From positions 124,001 through 188,000 of the forward strand of contig NZ_PXUE01000002.1 in the NCBI RefSeq assembly GCF_003020585.1: a stretch of 64,000 bases of DNA, read 5' to 3'. This document shows positions 8,024-16,200 of the stretch, piece by piece. Numbering within the stretch: the first letter of the stretch is position 1; every line of letters starts with the position of its first letter. The position numbers and the translations under genes are program-made. Below the pieces are notes generated by a model, which made no database searches, was not told where the DNA came from, and saw only the letters and a list, made by a program, of their open reading frames with translations. The DNA is from Chryseobacterium aurantiacum. GTDB taxonomy: Bacteria; Bacteroidota; Bacteroidia; Flavobacteriales; Weeksellaceae.

Positions 8024-9457
8024 ATGCTACGACCTTGGAAATTAGAATTTGAAATCGATAAAAAACTTGATAAAGCAGTTTACTTACAAATTGCAGATAC
8101 CATTATTACAGATATTCGATCAGGAAGGCTAAAAGCCGGAGATGCACTTCCGGGCAGCCGAAATATGGCAGCAATGCTGAAAATCAATAGAAATACAGTT
8201 GTAGAAGCCTATCAGGTGTTAATGAATGAAGAATGGGTAATTTCCAAGGAGAGGAAAGGGATTTTTGTATCTGATAAAATCCCCGTACTTCCTTCAAAAA
8301 ATATAAACAGAGCTTCAGAAACAGAATATCAATCTATGGCTGGCAATGGCATGTTAATTAGTTTTGATGATGGTCATCCGGACAGCAAAATTGCTCCTGT
8401 TACAGAGCTGGCGAGGGCGTACCGGCAGATATTCAGCATCAAAGCAAAATGGCAGATGATGGGTTACGGAGACGAACATGGAGACATAGAATTCCGAAAA
8501 ATGATATCAAAAATGCTGAATCATCAACGTGGAATGCAGATTCAGGAAAATGAAATATCCATCACCAGAGGAAGCCAAATGGGAATGTTTCTTACTGCTC
8601 AAAGTCTATTAAAATCTGGGGATTGTGTGATTGTCGAAAATCCAGGCTATCAACCTGCTTGGCAAGCTTTTGAATACACGGGTGCCACTCTATTGCCAGT
8701 GTCTGTGGATAAGGAAGGAATTGATGTTGAAACTGTCGAAAAATTTCTTGTTCAAAACAAAAATATAAAGGCAATCTACGTCACTCCTCACCGACAATAT
8801 CCTACAACAGTTACATTAAGCTTATCAAGAAGATTGAAATTGATAGAACTCTCCAATAAGTACAATATTACAATTATTGAAGACGATTATGATAATGAGT
8901 TTCATTTTGGGTATCGCCCCATTTTACCCCTTTCAAGCTTTCCTGAGCTAAACAATTATGTATATATAGGAACGTTGAGTAAAGTGGTGGCTCCTGCTTT
9001 AAGAATTGGCTATTTAGCAACTAAAAATCAGGATTTATTAAAGAAAATAGGAAATTTAAGGAAGATTATTGATGTGCATGGAGATGTTATTATGGAACAG
9101 GCTGTTTTACAGCTGATCAAGGACGGAGCCGTAAAAAAGCATATTAAAAAGGCGACCGTTCATTACAAAAATAAAAGAGACTTTGTGTACAGTCTTTTAA
9201 AGAAATATATGAAAGATGTTGCCGATTTCACCTTGCCTGAAGGAGGGTTGGCATTCTGGATTTCTCCTAAAACATTGCTGGATTGGGATAGTGCTACGGC
9301 TTTATTACTGGAAAAGAATATTAAAATTATCCATCCGAAACAATATAGTCAGGATGATGTGAATGGATTCAGATTGAGCTATGGATCACTATCAGAAGAT
9401 CAATTGGAGCAAAGCATTATAACTATTTCCGAAGTTTTTACTAAGCTATCTGTTTAA
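8024..9457 (+). CDS. MocR-type regulator: GntR DNA-binding domain fused to a PLP aminotransferase domain
   Basis: 477 residues. Residues 10-85 form a GntR winged helix (SGRLKAGDALPGSRNMA, then NRNTVVEAYQ). Residues 115-470 form a fold-type I aminotransferase domain with EDDYDNEF near 286-293 and the PLP-binding lysine at about 320 in GTLSKVV. MocR proteins use PLP as an effector cofactor and often control a divergent operon. The gene is divergent from the cupin-aldolase-thioredoxin group, which is the obvious target. The GntR and MocR assignments are firm; the effector is unknown. Confidence 0.92.
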   Translation: MLRPWKLEFEIDKKLDKAVYLQIADTIITDIRSGRLKAGDALPGSRNMAAMLKINRNTVVEAYQVLMNEEWVISKERKGIFVSDKIPVLPSKNINRASETEYQSMAGNGMLISFDDGHPDSKIAPVTELARAYRQIFSIKAKWQMMGYGDEHGDIEFRKMISKMLNHQRGMQIQENEISITRGSQMGMFLTAQSLLKSGDCVIVENPGYQPAWQAFEYTGATLLPVSVDKEGIDVETVEKFLVQNKNIKAIYVTPHRQYPTTVTLSLSRRLKLIELSNKYNITIIEDDYDNEFHFGYRPILPLSSFPELNNYVYIGTLSKVVAPALRIGYLATKNQDLLKKIGNLRKIIDVHGDVIMEQAVLQLIKDGAVKKHIKKATVHYKNKRDFVYSLLKKYMKDVADFTLPEGGLAFWISPKTLLDWDSATALLLEKNIKIIHPKQYSQDDVNGFRLSYGSLSEDQLEQSIITISEVFTKLSV

Positions 9458-9520
9458 AATTGTGTGTGCAAAGGTTTTAATCTATTATACAATTAAATGT
9501 TATAGAAATTCTTAAAAACT

Positions 9521-10281
9521 CTCGCAGATTGAGCGGATTATGCAGATTGATGGCAATGAAATTATCTGTGTTATCTGCAAAATCTGCGAGAAGCTTTAAA
9601 AAACATTTGCTTAAAACTAGAATATTAAAACATAAAGAGTTAGTTACGCAAAGACGCAGGAGTTTTGATTCTTTAGGTTGTAAGGCGCAAGGATTTTATC
9701 TTTGATAAAATTAAAGGCTGTGGATTTTTTAAAGGATAAAACTTGTTATCTCTCGCAGATTGAGCGAATTCTGCAGATTAGTGCAATGAAATTATCTGCG
9801 TTATCTGCAAAATCTGCGAGAAGCTTTAAAAAACATTTGCTTAAAACTAGAATATTAAAACATAAAGAGTTAGTTACGCAAAGACGCAAAAGTTTTGATT
9901 CTTTAGGTTGTAAGGCGCAAGGATTTTATCTTTGATAAAATTAAAGGCGGTGTATTTTTTGAAGTATAAAACTTGTTATCTCTCGCAGATTGAGCGGATT
10001 ATGCAGATTGATGGCAATGAAATTATCTGTGTTATCTGCAAAATCTGCGAGAAGCTTTAAAAAACATTTGCTTAAAACTAGAATATTAAAACATAAAGAG
10101 TTAGTTACGCAAAGACGCAAAAGTTTTGATTCTTTAGGTTGTAAGGCGCAAGGATTTTATCTTTGATAAAATTAAAGGCTGTGGATTTTTTAAAGGATAA
10201 AACTTGTTATCTCTCGCAGATTTTGCGGATTGTGCAGATTAATGCAATGAAATTATCTGCGTTATCTGTAAAATCTGCGAG
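9521..10281 (+). repeat. Tandem array of the composite palindromic repeat (3 full units plus a final palindrome)
   Basis: Units begin at 9521, 9752, 9982 and 10213, a period of 230-231 bases. Each has a palindrome of about 70 bases (CTCGCAGATT ... AATCTGCGAG) and, in the first three, a tail of about 160 bases with TTACGCAAAGACGCA, GTAAGGCGCAAGGATTTTATC and GATAAAATTAAAGG. The last unit stops after its palindrome. Units 1 and 3 share the GAGCGGATTATGCAGATTGATGG palindrome variant in part; 2 and 4 differ, so they are not all recent copies of one unit. The array fills the gap between the MocR gene and the flavodoxin-RidA gene. Open frames across it are not genes. Confidence 0.93.
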
Positions 10282-10320
10282 ATGCTTAAAAAAAATATTT
10301 GCTTGTAAACCTAAAAATAT

Positions 10321-11457
10321 TTACTCTACCTCAAAAACCGCCTGAATTTCAACCGAAGAATTAACAGGAATAGATGATGCTCCAAATGTAGCTCTTGCAT
10401 GTTTTCCTTTCTCCCCAAAAACTTCAACAGCCAGATCTGAAGCAATATTCATAAGATCTGCATGCTTGGTATAATCGTCCTTAGTGTTGAAAATTCCTGT
10501 AAGTTGTACACATTGTTTTACTCTTCCCAGATCTCCGCCAACAGCCTCATTAAGAACTGATAGTACATTCAGCATAGTAACTTTTGTAGCGTCCTTTACC
10601 TGCTGTTCATTTACATCTATTCCCAATTTACCGGCATTAAAGATTTTTCCATCCTTTAATGCAACTTGATTGATGAATACAAGATTTCCGGAACGTACAA
10701 ACGGCTGATAGTTTCCGGCAGGCTTAGGAACCTGAGGAAGAACAATGTTTTTTTGCTTTAAAATCTCATTAAAGTTATGATGGTTCTCTACGATGGGTGT
10801 ATTTTTTTTAGGACGAGAATCCTTCAGAGCCAAAGCTATCTTGGCAAAGTTTTTCCCTTGAAGTTCTGCCAAATGACGTTCTCCTTTTGTAGGTCGCTCA
10901 ACATCCTTTAGAGAGGCCATGCTCGTAATACCCAATACACTATTTCCCTGTGGAATGGCTTTATTAAGTTCTTCAGTACCCCGAATTCCATTGGATACCA
11001 AAACCATTCCGTGTACTGCAAGACTGTTCCAGAAAGACTGTAGAGCAAGTTCTTTTCCGGCTCCGCTTCCTGCTGACATAAATACGGTTGCAGGAACACC
11101 TTCCAGCCCATGATTGGTCCAGATTTGTACAGTTTTTGATAAAAATTCACTCATACCGGTGCTTATATTTCCGAAATAAACCGGAGAACCAAATGCAATT
11201 CCGTCATAATTAGTAAGTTCGTCTACTGTAGCCACAGGAAGTCCTTTCAGACTCGGATTTTGTGATGCCTTCACTAATTTGATGGATGAAACAGCATTGT
11301 TTTCACTTTCAATTCCTTTGGCAATTTCTTTGGCCAATTCATAGGTTCCGCCATTATCCGAATGGATAAGTACAAGTACTTTAGCTTTATTCTGTGCCAT
11401 AATGTAGGTGGTGCTTAATAGTAAAGTTAAAATAAAAAAAGAACATAGTTTTTTCAT
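10321..11457 (-). CDS. Exported flavodoxin-like / RidA-like fusion protein
   Basis: 378 residues from the ATG at 11457. The frame stays open for 94 more codons upstream, but that stretch overlaps the divergent AraC gene and lacks family features, while the chosen start gives a signal peptide (MKKLCSFFILTLLL...AQ). Residues 22-200 are a flavodoxin/WrbA-like NAD(P)H oxidoreductase fold (VLVLIHSDNGGTYELA phosphate loop; AFGSPVYFGNIS). Residues 250-378 are a RidA/YjgF enamine deaminase-like domain (AGNYQPFVRSGNLVFINQ; HARATFGASSIPVNSSVEI). The RidA part keeps the arginine of ARATFG. Both halves are normally cytoplasmic, so an exported fusion is unusual. It is probably regulated by the divergent AraC protein. 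Confidence 0.85.
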   Translation of the reverse strand: MKKLCSFFILTLLLSTTYIMAQNKAKVLVLIHSDNGGTYELAKEIAKGIESENNAVSSIKLVKASQNPSLKGLPVATVDELTNYDGIAFGSPVYFGNISTGMSEFLSKTVQIWTNHGLEGVPATVFMSAGSGAGKELALQSFWNSLAVHGMVLVSNGIRGTEELNKAIPQGNSVLGITSMASLKDVERPTKGERHLAELQGKNFAKIALALKDSRPKKNTPIVENHHNFNEILKQKNIVLPQVPKPAGNYQPFVRSGNLVFINQVALKDGKIFNAGKLGIDVNEQQVKDATKVTMLNVLSVLNEAVGGDLGRVKQCVQLTGIFNTKDDYTKHADLMNIASDLAVEVFGEKGKHARATFGASSIPVNSSVEIQAVFEVE

Positions 11458-11541
11458 TCTGAATAGGATATAAATTAATAATACAAAATTAATATTGGCG
11501 TTTTTATTAAATTTGCCAAAAAATATATACAAAACGACAAC

Positions 11542-12330
11542 ATGAAATGTGGACTGATTGAAAAAACCGAAAGCCAGTTTGTAGATACCATAGCAAAAGA
11601 AGCTTATGTTTGGTGCGAAAAAGGCTGGAAACATGATGACTATGAGCATATTCACCACCGTGCCCAACTTACTTTTGTAGAGGATGGTTACCAGTATTTT
11701 CATATTAATCAGAAAATTTACCTTGTTCCCCAGCACCATGTTATTTGGGTTCCATCAGGAAAGGCCCATAAAATTACCTCGGAGGCAAAAACTGTCAACC
11801 TAATGGTTTTTTTATTCAAATCTGTCTTTGAGGAGGAATTTTATCAGAATGTTCAGGTCTTTGCAGCTCCTCCTGTTTTGAAAGAAATGTTATTGTATGC
11901 TTCAAAATGGAATCAATCATTGGAAAATAATGAAGAACAGGATATTTTTTTTAAGGCCATTTTAAAAAGTCTTCCCAATTTTTATAAGGAAAGCAGCGGG
12001 CTCGAAATTCCTGTTCCGGGAGATGCTCGGCTTATTCCCGTTTGTAATGACATTAACGCCAACTTTAAATATAATCTGGATATAGATTCTCTGGCCGAAA
12101 AAGCAACAATGTCGGTAAGAACCCTGCAGCGTATTTTTAAAAGTGAAACAGGAATTACCCTCCAAAAATACCTTCAACTGACAAGAATTTTAAAAAGCAT
12201 TGAATTAATTGACACCCAGCAGTACACCTTGAGTGAAATTGCTTATAAAGTGGGCTATCAAAGCCTTTCTGCTTTTACAACGTCCTATTTTGCTGTTATG
12301 AAAGCTAAACCTAGGATTAATAAGAGCTAA
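11542..12330 (+). CDS. AraC-family transcriptional regulator with N-terminal cupin
   Basis: 262 residues. The N-terminal 100 residues have the AraC-type cupin sensing barrel (HHRAQLTFVEDGYQYFHINQ; VWVPSGKAHKI-like segment). The C-terminal 100 hold two helix-turn-helices, ending VGYQSLSAFTTSYFAVMKAKP. It is divergent from the flavodoxin-RidA fusion across 84 bp and most likely controls it. It resembles regulators that govern oxidoreductase or exporter genes in Bacteroidota. Confidence 0.9.
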   Translation: MKCGLIEKTESQFVDTIAKEAYVWCEKGWKHDDYEHIHHRAQLTFVEDGYQYFHINQKIYLVPQHHVIWVPSGKAHKITSEAKTVNLMVFLFKSVFEEEFYQNVQVFAAPPVLKEMLLYASKWNQSLENNEEQDIFFKAILKSLPNFYKESSGLEIPVPGDARLIPVCNDINANFKYNLDIDSLAEKATMSVRTLQRIFKSETGITLQKYLQLTRILKSIELIDTQQYTLSEIAYKVGYQSLSAFTTSYFAVMKAKPRINKS

Positions 12331-12451
12331 GAAGTTTCATCATAAGACACATCAACCGTTTTTGACTCAGGAGATCCTTTTTCCAAAAATCAAATGGATA
12401 AAAAACAGTTATGTAGGACTTAATTACTTCTCTTTGTGCTCCAGAATTTTT

Positions 12452-12952
12452 TTATTTTAAAATTAATACCCTGTTCAGCTCACTTTTAAAACATCCCAAA
12501 ATAAATTCGGTATAATAAAGCTGGGCACTAAGAGCCTGGGTTTTAGGATGCAGTTCCAGTTTTTTGGTAAGGATAATCTCTCCTTTATAGGAAAATGAGA
12601 AATAGGCAAAGGTTTTATAGGATGAACTCCTTATAGGTGTGCAGTATCCTGTGGTTGCAATAGACCAGTCGGTGTCAAAAAGTTGGGCAACATGTAATGC
12701 CATGGTCTCCGTTATTGTATCAGAAACGCAGTCACATTCTTCAGCTTCTTCACTGTTTACTTTCAATAATTTTACCTTTTGAGATAAAGTATAAGCGGTA
12801 ATTCCACCATGATAAAATAAGGAAGCATTTTGCATCTGAGAAAAAGCAAGTTGTAGGCATCCAGATGTAACACTTTCTGCAATCGAAATACTTTCACCTG
12901 TAGTCATAAGGGATTGACTTATATAATCAAGAAGATTTTTTTGAAATTCCAT
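12452..12952 (-). CDS. CinA C-terminal-like (nicotinamide-nucleotide amidase family), degenerate
   Basis: 166 residues matching the CinA/PncC C-terminal domain in layout: an ESVTSG segment near residue 25 where active members have ESCTGG, GGITAYTLSQKVKLL near 50, and TGYCTPIRSS near 101 where active members have a TGIAGPGG loop. The serine of ESVTSG is present but the glycine-rich loop is not, so NMN deamidase activity is doubtful. CinA-like proteins of this divergent kind occur widely in Chryseobacterium-like genomes; their role is unknown. Confidence 0.7.
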   Translation of the reverse strand: MEFQKNLLDYISQSLMTTGESISIAESVTSGCLQLAFSQMQNASLFYHGGITAYTLSQKVKLLKVNSEEAEECDCVSDTITETMALHVAQLFDTDWSIATTGYCTPIRSSSYKTFAYFSFSYKGEIILTKKLELHPKTQALSAQLYYTEFILGCFKSELNRVLILK

Positions 12953-13198
12953 AGTATTCTATTTTAAATGATAGGTTAAGAAATTGAGTTTAGGAATCAG
13001 AAATGGATCAAAAACACTGTATTTCAAGGGTGTGAAGGTGTTGGATTAATGGGTGAGCATTTCTCTCCATTTCGAGATTCCAAACAATGATATCAATACA
13101 TTGATCTCTAGGATGACTTTCATCCCCAATAATAATTCTTGGGCCTTCATGGTTACTTGATTTTAAAAACCTTCAAACAAAAGAAAGGAGTGTTCCCG

Positions 13199-13579
13199 TT
13201 ATTTTATATTGTCCTTTTCCAACATATGAAGAAGCTTTTGAATGTCCTCTTCCTCTTTCATTACTTTATAATAAGCCGTTTTGGCATATAACGAAAAATA
13301 GGGAGAATCCACTCTTATCTCCGTATCCATATCAGAGGTGTCTACAATATTTTGAGTATGAAATTCCCGTATATGAAGTATATATTCTTTTATATAATTA
13401 TCTATAACGTTTTTAAGAATCTCACATTTTGCATTATTTTTAATCTTTTCCAAGGACTTGATCAGAAAAGCAGTAACCCCATAGGAATTGATAATGACCG
13501 GAAATAAAGACTCATTCTCCATTGCATTACTCTTATCGTTCAATCCGGAATTTTGTAAAGTATCGTTTTCAAAAACCAT
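13199..13579 (-). CDS. Hypothetical protein, helical, acidic
   Basis: 126 residues, not recognised. It is soluble, with predicted helical segments (SLEKIKNNAKCEILKNVIDNYIKEYILHIREF; MKEEEDIQKLLHMLEKD) and no signal peptide. It is 15 bp downstream of another unrecognised small gene on the same strand, so the two are probably one transcript. The frame is uninterrupted and codon use looks like the neighbours, which is the main support for it being real. Confidence 0.6.
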   Translation of the reverse strand: MVFENDTLQNSGLNDKSNAMENESLFPVIINSYGVTAFLIKSLEKIKNNAKCEILKNVIDNYIKEYILHIREFHTQNIVDTSDMDTEIRVDSPYFSLYAKTAYYKVMKEEEDIQKLLHMLEKDNIK

Positions 13580-13594
13580 ATATTTAAAAAGGTA

Positions 13595-13912
13595 TTAGTT
13601 ATTAGATGTTTTTAAATACTGTTCAAAATAATGCAGATCTTCTTTATCCTTAATAGAAAGATAAAACATAACCTGCTCCGGCTCTTTTATTCCTATGCTG
13701 TTAAAGCTATCGAAATGAGCAATTAATGCCTGTATATTTTCAATATCAATATCTTTCAGGATTATGAATAAAAGAAAAATGTTTTCTCTGATCTCTTTAG
13801 CATAAATTGCAGCTCCGTCTTCAAAACACGTTCCTGTATGAGCTACTTTAATAAAATCTTTGTGTCTGAGGGTTTTTATTATTTTATGACAGTCCATATA
13901 TTTTGATTTCAT
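13595..13912 (-). CDS. Hypothetical protein
   Basis: 105 residues, not recognised. It has alternating strand and helix character (FLLFIILKDIDIENIQALIAHFDSF; MFYLSIKDKEDLHYFEQYL) suggestive of a small alpha/beta domain and no signal peptide. It precedes the 126-residue hypothetical gene by 15 bp. A Crp-type regulator lies upstream on the same strand, 196 bp away. Confidence 0.6.
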   Translation of the reverse strand: MKSKYMDCHKIIKTLRHKDFIKVAHTGTCFEDGAAIYAKEIRENIFLLFIILKDIDIENIQALIAHFDSFNSIGIKEPEQVMFYLSIKDKEDLHYFEQYLKTSNN

Positions 13913-14108
13913 GGTTAGATAAGCCCTATAGAAAAAACTCTATTATGAGGCGGCAACAATTAGGTATCGCAATTAAAAGAATGATTAATAAAAGCAAATG
14001 CTTTTTATGTGCCTTTTACTAAGGTCTTCAGAATTGTACAGAAAAATTACCTATCAAATCTACAACTGAATAACTCATTTTTTTATGATCTGAGTCATGT
14101 TCATGCTG

Positions 14109-14723
14109 TTAATATAAAATTTTTCTGTCCTTAAATGTGATAATCCCCTCCTTTTCCATTTTTTTCAAAGTTCTGATCACTGTTTCTACCCGAAGTCCCA
14201 CCAAATTAGCAATCTGCTGTCTTGTAAATTGTACAGGAAAAGAATGGGCACAATCATTGTCGTGATAGCTTTTAAGATAATTGAGCAAGCCTGTTAATCT
14301 CTGGATAGGATTTTGTGAGGCAAGGCTTTGTACCATTTTAAGCTTATAAAATATTTCCTGAGAAAAACAGGCATTCATTTCTAGTGAGAGATCTGGATGT
14401 TGCCGAAGCATCTCCATAAAATTATTCCTGGAAAGCCTGACAATTTCAGAAGCCTCAAGACTTACGGCATTCATAGGATAATATTGATTCAGAAAAAGTA
14501 AAGCATCACCAAAACTCTGATTCTTCCCTAAAATATTATGAATAAACTCTTTACCATCTTCATTATAATTATTAAGTTTTATCTTCCCTTTGGTAATTTG
14601 ATAATAATAAACCGCATGATCTCCTTCCTTAAAAATACTTTCTCGCTTTTTAAAGGTTTTTTCTTCTGCCCCAAAGGATCTCAGAAGGTTTTCATCAATG
14701 CTCATACAGCTTATCGTCTTCAT
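14109..14723 (-). CDS. Crp/Fnr-family transcriptional regulator
   Basis: 204 residues. Residues 15-125 form the cyclic nucleotide-binding-type barrel (FKEGDHAVYYYQITKGKIKL; GKNQSFGDALLF). The C-terminal helix-turn-helix reads FTRQQIANLVGLRVETVIRTLKKMEKEGII. There are no FNR-type cysteine clusters, so it is not an oxygen sensor of that type. It stands alone, with 495 bp of AT-rich DNA upstream. Its targets are unknown; the two small hypothetical genes downstream are candidates. Confidence 0.9.
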   Translation of the reverse strand: MKTISCMSIDENLLRSFGAEEKTFKKRESIFKEGDHAVYYYQITKGKIKLNNYNEDGKEFIHNILGKNQSFGDALLFLNQYYPMNAVSLEASEIVRLSRNNFMEMLRQHPDLSLEMNACFSQEIFYKLKMVQSLASQNPIQRLTGLLNYLKSYHDNDCAHSFPVQFTRQQIANLVGLRVETVIRTLKKMEKEGIITFKDRKILY

Positions 14724-15218
14724 AATTATTTAGAATTTCAATGTGGAACTCATAAAGATCAATAAGCTGTTTTTAATATAAAATTTTACAGTCTTCAATT
14801 TTTCAGCATTTTATCTCTTTCTACTTAATATGGATACAAATATTGAACCTTACGGAGTTTTTTAAAAGTTAAATAAAGTTAAACCAATGCATCTTATTTT
14901 AATTTTTTAACTAATATAATAATTTTTCACATCAATTATTAATAATTTTAAATATAATATATTAAAAAATAAACAAAACGAATTATTGATATTTCAGTTT
15001 TTTATATAGCTGACAAAACCCGCTTTTCATAAAAGACAAAACGGGTTTTTAAATCTATATTGGATCAATATTTATTGTAGCTTACTTTCTCAGTTTTAAT
15101 ACTAACTTATTTAAGAGAAATATTGCATGAATGATCCCTATTTGGTGTCTTTATATTTCAAAAGTATACTATTATTCATTGTTTTTTTATGATCGAGGTC
15201 ACCATTTTTTATTTTTGG
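14724..15218. other. AT-rich gene-free stretch
   Basis: No coding frame worth calling. It holds the upstream region of the Crp-type gene, a very AT-rich segment (about 14880-15000), one terminator hairpin at 15015-15049 and otherwise nothing that I can identify. Confidence 0.6.
15015..15049. terminator. Hairpin terminator
   Basis: AAAACCCG (15015-15022) pairs with CGGGTTTT (15042-15049), flanked by A and T runs. It lies 170 bases past the end of the EamA gene (minus strand), and may end that transcript or an unrecognised plus-strand one. Confidence 0.65.
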
Positions 15219-16103
15219 TTATTTAGCAAACTTCTTAGTGCCCGCAACGCACAGAATAACACCAATTGTTACCCCAAGCATTCCTATGCTTACCTGCTCA
15301 TGAAGAAGATATGCAGCCAGTGCAAGTCCGAAAAAAGGCTGTAACAACTGAAGTTGACCCACCGTGGTAATTCCTCCCTGAGCTAACCCTTTATACCAAA
15401 AGATAAATCCAATAAACATACTGAATAAGGAAATGTAACCAAGCCCAAACCATCCTTTAAAGCTTACAGTTTCAAGATGAGACGGAAAATAAATAAAGAA
15501 TAACGGAAGCATGATGGGTAAAGATAAAACCAAGGCCCATGAGATAACCTGCCACCCGCCTAATGTTTTAGAAAGCTTTGCCCCTTCTGCATAACCCAGT
15601 CCACATAAAATTACAGCCAGAAGCATAAGGATATCTCCAATGGGAGACGCAGAAATTCCTTGGGAAAATGCATAACCAATCACCAAAAGACTGCCAATTA
15701 TTGAAAATAGCCAGAATACCGGATGCGGTCTTTCTCCCCCACGAAAAACTCCAAAAATAGCCGTAGCCAAAGGCAGCATCCCCAAAAATACAATAGAATG
15801 CGCAGAAGTAAGGTACTGCAACGCCAATGAAGAAAGCAAAGGAAAACCAATAACACACCCTATCGCCACCAATACTAAAGAAAATATCTGGTTTTTGGCA
15901 GGACGCTTTTCTTTGTAAATTAATAAAACAGAAAGCGCCAATACTCCCGCTATTACCGCACGGGCTATAGTCACAAAGATAGGGTCCATCTCCATCACGG
16001 CAAGCTTGGTGGCGGGCATTGAGCCACTAAAAAGCAACACCCCTATGAAACCATTGATCCAGCCACTTACAGCCTGGTCTTTTGAAATTGTATCTGTCAT
16101 CAT
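15219..16103 (-). CDS. EamA-family (DMT) transporter
   Basis: 294 residues with about ten membrane segments arranged as two EamA repeats (first ending near residue 135; second from about 150). Proteins of this family export or import amino acids, nucleotides and other small metabolites. It is divergent from a MocR-type regulator across 97 bp, a pairing often seen for exporters controlled by PLP-binding regulators. The substrate is unknown. The C-terminus ends in a short basic tail. Confidence 0.9.
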   Translation of the reverse strand: MMTDTISKDQAVSGWINGFIGVLLFSGSMPATKLAVMEMDPIFVTIARAVIAGVLALSVLLIYKEKRPAKNQIFSLVLVAIGCVIGFPLLSSLALQYLTSAHSIVFLGMLPLATAIFGVFRGGERPHPVFWLFSIIGSLLVIGYAFSQGISASPIGDILMLLAVILCGLGYAEGAKLSKTLGGWQVISWALVLSLPIMLPLFFIYFPSHLETVSFKGWFGLGYISLFSMFIGFIFWYKGLAQGGITTVGQLQLLQPFFGLALAAYLLHEQVSIGMLGVTIGVILCVAGTKKFAK

Positions 16104-16148
16104 TTTAATAAGTCTTTAATTATTGGGGTCAAAATTAGAGAGGATAAT

Positions 16149-16180
16149 TTGATAAACACAGTATCAGTTTTGTATATTTG
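16149..16180 (+). promoter_or_regulatory. Flavobacterial promoter of the second MocR gene
   Basis: TTG at 16149-16151 and TATATTTG at 16173-16180 with a 21-base spacer fit the Bacteroidetes sigma-A pattern. The ATG is 20 bases further on. CACAGT occurs at 16158 and 16187, a possible direct-repeat operator. Confidence 0.6.
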
Positions 16181-16200
16181 CATGAGCACAGTTTAAAAAA

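Noticed and set aside
9702..9935. Small basic protein gene inside the repeat array
   Set aside because: The same frame recurs in each unit of the repeat and reads across the palindrome; no start signal and no family.
9521..10281. CRISPR array
   Set aside because: The units are 230 bases long with similar sequence throughout; there are no short repeats with unique spacers and no cas genes.
11458..11739. N-terminal extension of 94 residues on the flavodoxin-RidA protein
   Set aside because: It overlaps the divergent AraC gene and the promoter region, and the ATG at 11457 starts a proper signal peptide.
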